Source of the DNA: Microbacterium lemovicicum
GTDB lineage: Bacteria > Actinomycetota > Actinomycetes > Actinomycetales > Microbacteriaceae
Direction of reading: 5' to 3'
DNA length: 64,000 nucleotides
Assembly: GCF_003991875.1 (NCBI RefSeq)
Contig: NZ_CP031423.1
Location: 1,922,001 to 1,986,000 of the forward strand
The position numbers and the translations under genes were made by a program. Below, piece by piece: positions 18,801-25,522 of the stretch (its first letter is position 1; every line of letters starts with the position of its first letter). The notes beneath the pieces are model-generated. The model had not been told where the DNA came from and made no database searches. It saw only the letters and a program-made list of their open reading frames with translations.

Positions 18801-18980
18801 CGCCACGCGGGCGACCAGTGTGCGGGTCTTACCCGTGCCCGGAGCGCCGACCACGACCCCCGACGCCGAGGCCGGCAGCGTGATGACGGCGTGCTGCGCC
18901 TCGTCGTGGACGACTCCGGATGCCGCGGCCACCGGCATCCGGACGTCTGCCTCGTGACGCCCGGCGACGCTCTCCCCCAT
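15807..18980 (-). CDS. adnA: AdnA-like helicase-nuclease subunit
   Basis: 1057 residues, close to the usual AdnA length. Walker A GAPGTGKT lies at residues 45-52. Motif II reads VDDAQEL rather than DExQ, as expected for the weaker AdnA motor. The C-terminal RecB-like nuclease domain shows YIDRVEL followed by LILDLKTG with the metal-binding Asp and catalytic Lys. The chosen ATG at 18980 sits seven bases after a TAGCGT hexamer, so the transcript is probably leaderless; the open frame runs further upstream but without support. It heads the adnA-adnB operon and is divergent from the DUF3107 gene. Confidence 0.88.
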   Translation of the reverse strand: MGESVAGRHEADVRMPVAAASGVVHDEAQHAVITLPASASGVVVGAPGTGKTRTLVARVAELVASGVDPDAVLVLTPSRQTATALRDRLALAVGRATSGALARSVASFAFQLVRGAEVNAGNEPPQLLTGGDEDQILQDLLSGDADDEAAGGTSRWPDWLGASIRSTRGFRGDLRAFLAECTTLGIEPPRLRALGESLDLPAWVSLASFAEEYLQVRADMRGAHRDAAGLVREALGLLRHAPAGSPVVAAFDRLRVVLVDDAQELTLGGVELIEASAARGAAVIAFGDPDVGAGAFRGATPENFARVTRALGAVHVLPVSHRGTTAQADLLREVTQRIGAVGLVSHRRPPSGAPVDGTVRALTLRSASEEYDVIARLLRERHVRDGVPWSQCAVIAHDTRQVSALEAELTAREVPARASGPGRELGALRPARDLLRLLELGMRDSATWTPDELTDALLGTCGGMDPIEVRRLRTALRHAELAADGERAGRELLASAMAQPLEFDLIDTREARRAARMARALGLVARRAAEGATAHELLWTAWEECRLQRPLVEAAAGSGPLAEQAHRDLDAVVALFESAKRFVERGTDADPRVFVRGLLDSDVAEDRLSAPPPQQSVRILTPAGALGTEFDTVVVAGVQDGVWPNTRLRGSLLETWRLADAAVRDDAPAPGVLDRRRAAMHDELRLLARAVSRARAQLIVTAVDDDDTGPSPFFELLPTAESAGRDMEHPLSLRGTVARHRRALTDPSSPARVRERAASQLALLSDAAVPGAHPLDWYGVAGPTSTAPLRDLDREDVRVSPSRLHALEECELNWVIGDLGGDPGNTTAGIGTIIHAALEHAAGSDEESLWREVESRWGQLAFEAPWRDRAEQARARDLVRRLHLYLRRFEHAGGTLIGAEPHFEVPIAVEGAEDHEHGVVLSGYIDRVELTPEGTVLILDLKTGKREPQTDAKVADNPQLAAYQLAFESGAIPEAAGLPPAGAALLVLRPTAASKDYVIPHQPPFDPERRDAFLGRVQDAVTVMRGLRFRAPFEEHCRDDHSYGLCRIHTISAVSAS

Positions 18981-18987
18981 GCCCGCA

Positions 18988-18993
18988 ACGCTA
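18988..18993 (-). promoter_or_regulatory. -10 element of a leaderless promoter (adnA)
   Basis: Minus-strand TAGCGT, seven bases before the ATG at 18980, with no Shine-Dalgarno. Confidence 0.55.
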
Positions 18994-19063
18994 TCCGCAC
19001 CCGGCGACACCGCCGTTCGCCGAGAGCGTGCGCGACCCGCGCCGGGGCGGTGAGACCGTGTCA

Positions 19064-19069
19064 TAGAGT
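19064..19069 (+). promoter_or_regulatory. Probable -10 element for the DUF3107 gene
   Basis: TAGAGT about 73 bases before the GTG at 19143. This gene, unlike many neighbours, has a leader and a clear ribosome site (AAGGGAAAGG). No convincing -35 is visible. Confidence 0.4.
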
Positions 19070-19142
19070 TGGTCTGCGCCGGGGATCCGGGCTGTCGGGG
19101 AACGCCCCGCAGGCCCGCCCCGCAAGGGAAAGGCATTCATCC

Positions 19143-19367
19143 GTGGAGATCCGCATCGGCATCGCACAGACCGGCCGCGAGCTCAGCTTCGAGACGAACG
19201 AGGCCGCCGCCGACGTGAAGAAGTCCGTCGCCGACGCCCTCGATGCGGCCGCCACGCACGTGAGCTTCACCGACGCCAAGGGCAACTCGTACATCGTCCC
19301 CACCGCGGGACTCGCCTACATCGAGATCGGCACGGAGGAGTCCCGCCGCATCGGCTTCGTCGCCTGA
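19143..19367 (+). CDS. DUF3107 family small protein
   Basis: 74 residues. It begins VEIRIGIAQTGRELSFET and matches the DUF3107 family (mycobacterial TB9.4/Rv3208A type), small actinobacterial proteins of unknown function. It has a mixed alpha/beta pattern, no membrane segment and no cysteines. GTG at 19143 follows the strong ribosome site GGGAAAGG. Only two bases separate its stop from the GTG of the next small membrane gene, so they form an operon. The family keeps this position near RhlE and the ferritin-like gene in actinobacteria (recalled). Confidence 0.9.
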   Translation: MEIRIGIAQTGRELSFETNEAAADVKKSVADALDAAATHVSFTDAKGNSYIVPTAGLAYIEIGTEESRRIGFVA

Positions 19368-19369
19368 CC

Positions 19370-19660
19370 GTGGACATCCTCCTCGCCTTCATCGTGGGCG
19401 CGGCGCTCGGCATCGCCGCGCACTTCGCGGCCCCGCACCGCTCCACGCGGGGCACGGCGGTCGGGCCCGTGCTCGGGGCGATCGTCGGAGGAGCCGTGTG
19501 GGCGGCCTTCACCTGGAGCGGCGTCACCACCGAGAACCCGCTCATCTGGGTGGTCTCGTTCGTCATGCCGTTCGTCGTGACGTACCCGGTGCTGGCGTGG
19601 CTCGGCCGTGCACGCGTCACGCACGACGCGAAAGAGCGCGTGCGCCTGAAGATCTCCTAG
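19370..19660 (+). CDS. Small three-helix membrane protein, unrecognised
   Basis: 96 residues with hydrophobic segments at about 1-20, 30-50 and 58-80, ending in a basic tail. GTG start two bases after the DUF3107 stop, consistent with cotranscription and coupling. No family recognised. Its TAG stop overlaps the stop codon of the ferritin-like gene on the opposite strand (19657-19659), a fully closed tail-to-tail junction. Confidence 0.7.
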   Translation: MDILLAFIVGAALGIAAHFAAPHRSTRGTAVGPVLGAIVGGAVWAAFTWSGVTTENPLIWVVSFVMPFVVTYPVLAWLGRARVTHDAKERVRLKIS

Positions 19661-20370
19661 GCGGCGAGCCCCATGGCGTCCATGCGACGCGAATGCGCGG
19701 ACATCAGCTCGGTGAAGACGGGCTCCACCTTCTTCTCCTCGGCCGCGGCCAGGGTCGCGGGGCGGAGAGCCGCACGCGCGATCAGCAGCGTGTCGCCGAC
19801 CAGCCGTCGTCCCCACAGAGCCAGGAGCGAACGCCACTGCTCGTCGCTGGAGATCGTCTCGCCGATGATGTCGACGATCGCCTGGCGGTCGTCGTCTCCG
19901 CGGAGGATCTTCGCGACGCGGTCGCCGGTGTCGCCGTAGCTGGCGGACAGCGCCAGATAGAAGTCGTCCAGCATCCCCGCCGTGATGTGGACGGACAGCA
20001 TCGTCTCCTGCGGGCGCACGCCGTGGGTCGCGCGGCGGAAGGCGTCGAGCGGCTCACGGAACGGCAGCATCAGCGCGGTCGGGTCATCGCCCCGCGCGCG
20101 GATGAGCGCGACGAGCTCCTCGTGCTTCGTGAGGGCGGCACCGGCCGCCCGCGACAGCGACTCCTTCTGCGCGAGCTCGGGCGTCGAGGCGATCAGCTCG
20201 CTGAGCGTCTCGAAGTAGCCGAGCTGCAGGTAGGCCGCCTGCCCGAGGAAGGTGTCGATCTCGGGCGCGAGCTCCTCGAAGTCCACGCGGGTGGTGTCGC
20301 TCATCTCGCCGCGCGAGCGCAGGGTGAGCACACGACCCTGCGGGCGTCGCTGCCAGAACCAGGTGACCAC
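19657..20370 (-). CDS. Ferritin-like fold protein, MiaE-like hydroxylase candidate
   Basis: 237 residues, mostly helical. It carries ferritin-like pieces such as AAYLQLGYFETLSEL and TKHEELVALI, with Glu and His spaced as in a four-helix di-iron bundle. It resembles the actinobacterial ferritin-like/tRNA hydroxylase-like family (Rv3210c in M. tuberculosis, recalled), but activity is unproven. The start is GTG at 20370, because TAGGCT lies exactly six bases upstream; an internal ATG at 20304 is an alternative. It is divergent from the DEAD-box helicase gene. Confidence 0.78.
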   Translation of the reverse strand: MVTWFWQRRPQGRVLTLRSRGEMSDTTRVDFEELAPEIDTFLGQAAYLQLGYFETLSELIASTPELAQKESLSRAAGAALTKHEELVALIRARGDDPTALMLPFREPLDAFRRATHGVRPQETMLSVHITAGMLDDFYLALSASYGDTGDRVAKILRGDDDRQAIVDIIGETISSDEQWRSLLALWGRRLVGDTLLIARAALRPATLAAAEEKKVEPVFTELMSAHSRRMDAMGLAA

Positions 20371-20376
20371 GCGGCC

Positions 20377-20382
20377 AGCCTA
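20377..20382 (-). promoter_or_regulatory. -10 element of a leaderless promoter (ferritin-like gene)
   Basis: Minus-strand TAGGCT, six bases before the GTG at 20370, with no Shine-Dalgarno. Confidence 0.6.
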
Positions 20383-20439
20383 CTGGCGGGCCCGGCCACG
20401 CCGTGGCATCCCGAACCGGGCCATTGCGGGCTCCTCCGG

Positions 20440-20445
20440 TATCCT
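20440..20445 (+). promoter_or_regulatory. Probable -10 element for the DEAD-box helicase gene
   Basis: TATCCT about 105 bases before the chosen GTG. No start codon lies at the leaderless spacing, so this gene would carry a leader of roughly 95-100 bases. Confidence 0.4.
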
Positions 20446-20549
20446 GGACCGGTCCCGGCATCGGATCGGGGCCCCCGCGCCTGTGGATGAGTGAAGGGCG
20501 TGGACCTCTCACCCCGGCGGAGATCTCACCGCCAGACAGGCAGAACATC

Positions 20550-22037
20550 GTGACGACCTTCGCCGAGCTCGGCGTCGATCAGGACATCGTGGATGTCCTC
20601 GCGGCCAAGGGCATCGTGGATGCCTTCCCCATCCAGGAGCAGACCATCCCGCTGGGACTCCCCGGCCAGGACATCATCGGACAGGCCAAGACCGGAACCG
20701 GCAAGACGTTCGGCTTCGGCATCCCCGTGGTCCAGCGCCTCGGGCCCGAGCCCGCCCACGGCGTCAAGGCGCTCATCGTCGTCCCGACGCGCGAGCTGTG
20801 CGTGCAGGTCTACGAGGACATCGACATGCTCACCTCCGGGCGCGCGACCAGCGTGGTCGCCATCTACGGCGGCAAGGCCTACGAGGGCCAGATCGACCAG
20901 CTGAAGGCCGGCGCGCAGATCGTCGTGGGCACCCCTGGGCGCCTCATCGACCTCAACAACCAGCGCCTCCTCGACCTCTCGAACGCCACCGAGGTCGTGC
21001 TCGACGAGGCCGACAAGATGCTCGACCTCGGCTTCCTCCCCGACATCGAGAAGATCTTCTCCAAGGTTCCCGCCGTCCGTCACACGCAGCTGTTCTCGGC
21101 GACGATGCCCGGCCCGATCGTCGCGCTCGCGCGCCGCTTCATGACCAACCCGATCCACATCCGGGCGACCGACCCCGACGAGGGGCTCACGCAGGCCAAC
21201 ATCAAGCACCTCGTTTACCGCGCGCACTCGCTCGACAAGGACGAGGTCATCGCCCGCATCCTGCAGTCCGAGGGTCGCGGCAAGACGGTCGTCTTCACGC
21301 GCACCAAGCGCGCCGCGCAGAAGCTCTCCGACGAGCTGAGCGACCGCGGCTTCAACACGGCCTCCGTGCACGGCGACATGAGCCAGGAGGCGCGCGAGCG
21401 CTCGATGGCCGCGTTCAAGGCCGGCAAGAAGGACGTCCTGATCGCGACCGACGTCGCGGCGCGCGGCATCGACGTGGACGACGTCACCCACGTCATCAAC
21501 CACACGATCCCCGATGACGAGAAGACCTACCTGCACCGCGCCGGCCGTACCGGCCGCGCCGGCAAGACGGGCATCGCGGTGACCTTCGTCGACTGGGACG
21601 ACCTGCACAAGTGGGCGCTCATCAATCGCGCCCTCGAGTTCGGCCAGCCCGAGCCCGTCGAGACCTACTCCTCGAGCCCGCATCTCTTCGAGGACCTCGA
21701 CATCCCCGCCGGCACCAAGGGCCGCCTCGTGACGGCCCCGCGGACGCAGACCGTGGCGACCCAGGATGCCGCTCCGGCGCGCTCCTCGGAGCGCTCCTCC
21801 GACCGCTCGGGCGACCGCGCCCCGCGTCGTCGCCGTCGCGGGGAGTCCTCGACCGGTGCCGCGGCGCCCGCGGCCTCGGCGCCCGTCGTTCCCGCCGACC
21901 ACGGCTCGGACGACGGCAACGACGGCGCCGGCACGCACGACGGCGGTGGTTCGCAGCACCACGACGGCAATGCGGCCCCTCGCCGTCGCCGCCGTCGCCG
22001 CGGCGGCTCGGGCGCCGGCGCTCCCGCGGGAGTCTGA
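20550..22037 (+). CDS. DEAD-box ATP-dependent RNA helicase (RhlE-like)
   Basis: 495 residues from GTG at 20550. All core motifs are present: Q motif FPIQEQ, Walker A AKTGTGKT (46-53), Ia PTREL, DEAD (152-155), III SAT, and VI HRAGRTGR. After the two RecA-like domains comes a low-complexity tail rich in Arg, Ser, Gly and His with RRRRRG clusters, typical of RNA-binding extensions. It unwinds RNA duplexes, probably in ribosome assembly or mRNA decay. The N-terminus is uncertain: ATG at 20487 would add 21 residues, but neither start has a strong ribosome site. It ends at a hairpin shared with the convergent PHP gene. Confidence 0.93.
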   Translation: MTTFAELGVDQDIVDVLAAKGIVDAFPIQEQTIPLGLPGQDIIGQAKTGTGKTFGFGIPVVQRLGPEPAHGVKALIVVPTRELCVQVYEDIDMLTSGRATSVVAIYGGKAYEGQIDQLKAGAQIVVGTPGRLIDLNNQRLLDLSNATEVVLDEADKMLDLGFLPDIEKIFSKVPAVRHTQLFSATMPGPIVALARRFMTNPIHIRATDPDEGLTQANIKHLVYRAHSLDKDEVIARILQSEGRGKTVVFTRTKRAAQKLSDELSDRGFNTASVHGDMSQEARERSMAAFKAGKKDVLIATDVAARGIDVDDVTHVINHTIPDDEKTYLHRAGRTGRAGKTGIAVTFVDWDDLHKWALINRALEFGQPEPVETYSSSPHLFEDLDIPAGTKGRLVTAPRTQTVATQDAAPARSSERSSDRSGDRAPRRRRRGESSTGAAAPAASAPVVPADHGSDDGNDGAGTHDGGGSQHHDGNAAPRRRRRRRGGSGAGAPAGV

Positions 22038-22044
22038 TGCGATC

Positions 22045-22070
22045 GGCGGGGGCCCGTGCGGGCCTCCGCC
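22045..22070. terminator. Bidirectional hairpin terminator between helicase and PHP genes
   Basis: 12-bp arms with a single mismatch and a 2-base loop (left arm GGCGGGGGCCCG). It lies between the stop of the helicase gene (22037) and the stop of the convergent PHP gene. No U-tract, as is common in high-G+C actinobacteria. Confidence 0.55.
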
Positions 22071-22933
22071 TACCCGAAGACCGGCGCTGAGCCCGTCCCC
22101 CGGTCGATGATGCGCGCCACCATGTCATCGGCGGTGGTGTTCTCGCCGGGGAGGTTCGGCTTGCCGGCCCCGTGATAGTCGCTGGAGCCCGTCACGATCA
22201 GGTCGCGCTCCCGGCTGAGCCGGCGCAGGATCTTCACGCCCGACTCGCGGTTCTCGCGGTGGTCGAGCTCGAATCCCGCCAGGCCCGCATCGAGCAGGCG
22301 CTCCAGCAGGGGCATCGGCAGCACGCCGGCGCGGCCGGCCGGATGAGCGATGATCGGCACGCCGCCGGCGCCGACCACCAATTCGACGGCGGTCACCGGA
22401 TCGGGCGAGAAGAGCGGCACGTAGTAGTCGCCGCCGGCCCTCAGGATGCCGCCGAACGCCTCGGTGCGGTCGTGCACCAGGCCACGGGCGATGAGCGCGT
22501 CGGCGATGTGCGGCCGCCCGACGGTCGCCCCGTCCTGGGTCTGGGCGAGGATGTCCTCCCAGGTCAGGTCGTAGTCGCGGCCGATGAGCTCGGCCATCTG
22601 GTGGGCACGGTCGAGGCGCGACGCGCGGATGCGGTCGGTCATGGTGCGCAGGTCCGCATCGTCCGGGTCGACGAGATAGGCGAGCACGTGGATGCTGCGC
22701 CACTCGTGCTCGGCGGACAGCTCCATCCCGGGCAGGAACGTCATGCCCAGCGACGCGGCCGCCTCGGCGGCCCCCGCCCAGCCGGACGTGGTGTCGTGGT
22801 CGGTCAGGGCGGCCGTCCGCAGGCCGTGCCTGTGCGCCGCCGCCATGACCTCGCCGGCGGACTCGGTGCCGTCGGAGTGCACGGAATGCATGTGCAGGTC
22901 GCTCGGCCCATGGAAACGAGGCGATGACGGCAT
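22070..22933 (-). CDS. PHP-domain metal-dependent phosphoesterase
   Basis: 287 residues. PHP metal ligands are clear: DLHMHSVHSDGT (residues 11-22), LTDHDT, GMELS, IAHP and SDYHG. Members are nucleoside 3',5'-bisphosphate or oligonucleotide phosphatases, or related phosphoesterases; the exact substrate cannot be read. The start is ATG at 22933, six bases after TACGCT; the frame stays open much further upstream without coding character. Convergent with the helicase gene and divergent from the EEP-family gene, each with its own leaderless promoter. Confidence 0.9.
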   Translation of the reverse strand: MPSSPRFHGPSDLHMHSVHSDGTESAGEVMAAAHRHGLRTAALTDHDTTSGWAGAAEAAASLGMTFLPGMELSAEHEWRSIHVLAYLVDPDDADLRTMTDRIRASRLDRAHQMAELIGRDYDLTWEDILAQTQDGATVGRPHIADALIARGLVHDRTEAFGGILRAGGDYYVPLFSPDPVTAVELVVGAGGVPIIAHPAGRAGVLPMPLLERLLDAGLAGFELDHRENRESGVKILRRLSRERDLIVTGSSDYHGAGKPNLPGENTTADDMVARIIDRGTGSAPVFG

Positions 22934-22939
22934 CCTCGA

Positions 22940-22945
22940 AGCGTA
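22940..22945 (-). promoter_or_regulatory. -10 element of a leaderless promoter (PHP gene)
   Basis: Minus-strand TACGCT, six bases before the ATG at 22933. Confidence 0.6.
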
Positions 22946-23021
22946 TCGCTCCCGTCGTGGATGGCGCCCGTCTCCCACCCACCACTCCGCCGCCGCGCCG
23001 GGATCTCCCAGCCACCTGACA

Positions 23022-23027
23022 TAGAGT
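23022..23027 (+). promoter_or_regulatory. -10 element of a leaderless promoter (EEP gene)
   Basis: TAGAGT, six bases before the GTG at 23034, with no Shine-Dalgarno. Confidence 0.6.
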
Positions 23028-23033
23028 CGCGGC

Positions 23034-24053
23034 GTGCTGCGCGTGCTGGGAGTCCTCCTCACCGCGCTCTGCGCCGTGGCGGCGGCGATCCTGACCTGGC
23101 CCCAGCTCTTCCACCTCGAGCGCACCTGGCCGATCGCGCAGCTCGTCTCCTTCCGCGGGCTCATCGCCGTGGGCTTCGCGGTGCTGCTGGTGCTTCTGCT
23201 GCTGCTCGCGTTCGCACGGCCCCTCCGCACGCTGGCGCTGTCGCTCGCCCTGGTCGCGGGCATCGCCGCGGCGGCCAACGCCGGTCTCGTCATGGTGCGC
23301 GGGATGGGAGCCGACACCCTGCCCGACAAGACACCGGGCAGCATCCGGGTCATGACCTGGAACACCGCCGGCAGCGCCACCTCTCCCGACACCGTGGCGC
23401 AGATCGCCGTCGCGATGGACGCCGACATCGTGACGCTCCCGGAGACGACCATCGAGACCGGCGAGCAGGTGGCGGTCGCCATGCGCGACCTGGGTCACCG
23501 GATGTGGGCGCACCACGCCGAGTACGGAACGGACGGCTGGGACGCGCGCTCGACGACGCTCCTCATCTCCCCCGACCTGGGTGACTACAGCGTCATCGAA
23601 TCGTCGCAGGACGGCACCAGCAACACCTCCACGGTGCCGAGCGCCGTGGCGATGCCGGTCAGCGGGACGGGGCCGATCGTGGTCGCCGCCCACGCGGTCG
23701 CGCCGCGGCAGAGCTACATGCAGCACTGGCGCGACGACCTGCAGTGGCTCGCGAACCAGTGCGCCGATGCGAACGTCATCATGGCGGGCGACTTCAACGC
23801 GACGCTCGACCACATGAGCGGCCTCGGCGTCGACGGCGGCACCCTCGGCCGCTGCCACGACGCGGCGGCCGAGACCGGCAACGGCGGCGTGGGCACGTGG
23901 TCCACGAGCTTCCCCGCCCTCGCGGGCGCGCCCATCGACCACGTGATGACCTCCTCGCACTGGCGGGCGACCGGCTCGATGGTCGTCCCGAACCTGGACG
24001 GCTCGGGGAGTGATCACCGGCCCCTCGTCGTGCAGATCGAACCGGTCGACTGA
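23034..24053 (+). CDS. Membrane-anchored endonuclease/exonuclease/phosphatase (EEP) family protein
   Basis: 339 residues. Three hydrophobic helices occupy about residues 3-20, 42-62 and 66-90, so the catalytic domain is likely outside the cytoplasm. The EEP fold motifs are present: MTWNTAG, LPET (metal-binding Glu), AGDFNATLDH, PIDHVM and SDHRPLVV (catalytic Asp-His pair). Family members cleave nucleic acids or phosphoesters; the substrate is unknown. GTG at 23034 is set by the leaderless promoter. The next gene follows after 27 bases on the same strand. Confidence 0.88.
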   Translation: MLRVLGVLLTALCAVAAAILTWPQLFHLERTWPIAQLVSFRGLIAVGFAVLLVLLLLLAFARPLRTLALSLALVAGIAAAANAGLVMVRGMGADTLPDKTPGSIRVMTWNTAGSATSPDTVAQIAVAMDADIVTLPETTIETGEQVAVAMRDLGHRMWAHHAEYGTDGWDARSTTLLISPDLGDYSVIESSQDGTSNTSTVPSAVAMPVSGTGPIVVAAHAVAPRQSYMQHWRDDLQWLANQCADANVIMAGDFNATLDHMSGLGVDGGTLGRCHDAAAETGNGGVGTWSTSFPALAGAPIDHVMTSSHWRATGSMVVPNLDGSGSDHRPLVVQIEPVD

Positions 24054-24080
24054 CCGCGCGGCGGGTGGAAGACTGGGGAG

Positions 24081-25520
24081 ATGACCACCACGGGAGACGG
24101 CGACACGATCGCCACGACGGACACCACGACCGAGACGGCACAGGCGGCGCAGGCGGCGACGACCAACCGCAAGCAGCCCTTCCCCCGCGGCTTCCTCGAC
24201 ACCATCTCCACGGGCTGGGCCGAGCGTCCCGAATCGACTCCGCCGGAGCGCGACCAGGCCGCCTCCGCGGCCGCCCGCCGCGACGTCGTGTCCGCGGCCT
24301 TCCCCGGTGCGCGCCTCGTCATCCCCGCCGGTGACGCGAAGGTGCGCAGCAACGACACCGATTACCCCTTCCGCGCGCACTCCGCGTTCGCCCACCTCAC
24401 GGGATGGGCCGCCGACGCCGAGCCCGGCGCGGTGCTCGTGTTCGAGCCGTCCGGCGACAGCGGCCACGACGTCACCCTCTACTTCCGCGAGCGCGCCGAC
24501 CGCACCACGACGGAGTTCTACGGCGACGCCTCGATCGGCGAGTTCTGGATCGGTCCCCGGCCCTCCCTCGACGGCGTCGCGGCCGACCTCGGCATCGCGA
24601 CCGCGCACATCGACGGGTTCGCGCCCGGCGACGACGACCGGGTCATCGACGCCGACGAGGACCTGACGCGCTTCGTGTCGGAGCTGCGCCTCGTGAAGGA
24701 CGAGTACGAGGTCGCGCAGATGCGTCTGGCCGTCGAGGTGACCGCGCGCGGGTTCGACGACATCGTCGCCGACCTCCCCCGCATCATCGAGCACCCCCGG
24801 GGCGAGCGGATCGTCGAGGGCGTGTTCCACTCGCGGGCCCGCAGCGACGGCAACGCGGAGGGGTACAGCACGATCGCGGCATCCGGTCCCCACGCCTGCT
24901 ACCTGCACTGGACGCGCAACGACGGCGCCGTCGTGCCCGGCGACCTCATCCTCATCGACGCCGGTGTCGAGGTCGACAGCCTCTACACGGCCGACATCAC
25001 CCGCACGATTCCCGTCAGCGGCACCTTCACCCCCGTGCAGCGCCAGGTGTACGAGGCCGTCCGTGAAGCCGCCGACGCGGCTTTCGCGGCTGCCGTGCCC
25101 GGCGTCCGGTTCCGCACCGTCCATGAGGCCGCGATGAAGGTCATCGCGGCGAAGGTGCACGAGTGGGGTCTCCTCCCCGTGACCGCCGAGGAGGCGCTCG
25201 ACGCCGACACCGGCGGCCAGCACCGTCGATACATGGTGCACGGCACGAGCCACCACCTGGGCATCGACGTGCACGACTGCGCGCAGGCGCGACGCGAGAT
25301 GTACTACGACGGCGTCCTGGAGGCCGGCATGGTCTTCACGATCGAGCCGGGTCTCTACTTCCAGATCGACGACCTCACCGTGCCCGAGGAGTTCCGCGGC
25401 ATCGGCGTGCGCATCGAGGACGACATCCTCATGACCTCCGACGGCCCGGTGAACCTCTCCGCCGGCATCCCGCGGACGGCCGACGACGTCGAGGAGTGGA
25501 TCGCGCGCGCCGGCCGCTGA
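24081..25520 (+). CDS. pepP: Xaa-Pro aminopeptidase (aminopeptidase P, M24B)
   Basis: 479 residues. An N-terminal creatinase-like domain (about 60-220) precedes the pita-bread metallopeptidase domain. The five metal ligands of M24 can be placed: IDAG, DITRT, HGTSHHLGIDVHD, IEPG and RIEDD. It removes N-terminal residues before proline from peptides in the cytoplasm. The first 35 residues are Thr/Ala-rich and probably flexible. ATG at 24081 has GGGGAG directly upstream. Two bases separate its stop from the gamma-glutamyltransferase start, so the two peptide-processing enzymes are likely one operon. Confidence 0.94.
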   Translation: MTTTGDGDTIATTDTTTETAQAAQAATTNRKQPFPRGFLDTISTGWAERPESTPPERDQAASAAARRDVVSAAFPGARLVIPAGDAKVRSNDTDYPFRAHSAFAHLTGWAADAEPGAVLVFEPSGDSGHDVTLYFRERADRTTTEFYGDASIGEFWIGPRPSLDGVAADLGIATAHIDGFAPGDDDRVIDADEDLTRFVSELRLVKDEYEVAQMRLAVEVTARGFDDIVADLPRIIEHPRGERIVEGVFHSRARSDGNAEGYSTIAASGPHACYLHWTRNDGAVVPGDLILIDAGVEVDSLYTADITRTIPVSGTFTPVQRQVYEAVREAADAAFAAAVPGVRFRTVHEAAMKVIAAKVHEWGLLPVTAEEALDADTGGQHRRYMVHGTSHHLGIDVHDCAQARREMYYDGVLEAGMVFTIEPGLYFQIDDLTVPEEFRGIGVRIEDDILMTSDGPVNLSAGIPRTADDVEEWIARAGR

Positions 25521-25522
25521 TC

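Noticed and set aside
13927..19142. Very long plus-strand frames opposite adnA and adnB (over 600 and 900 codons)
   Set aside because: They mirror the helicase genes. Only the last 75 codons of the longest frame are real, as the DUF3107 gene starting at 19143.
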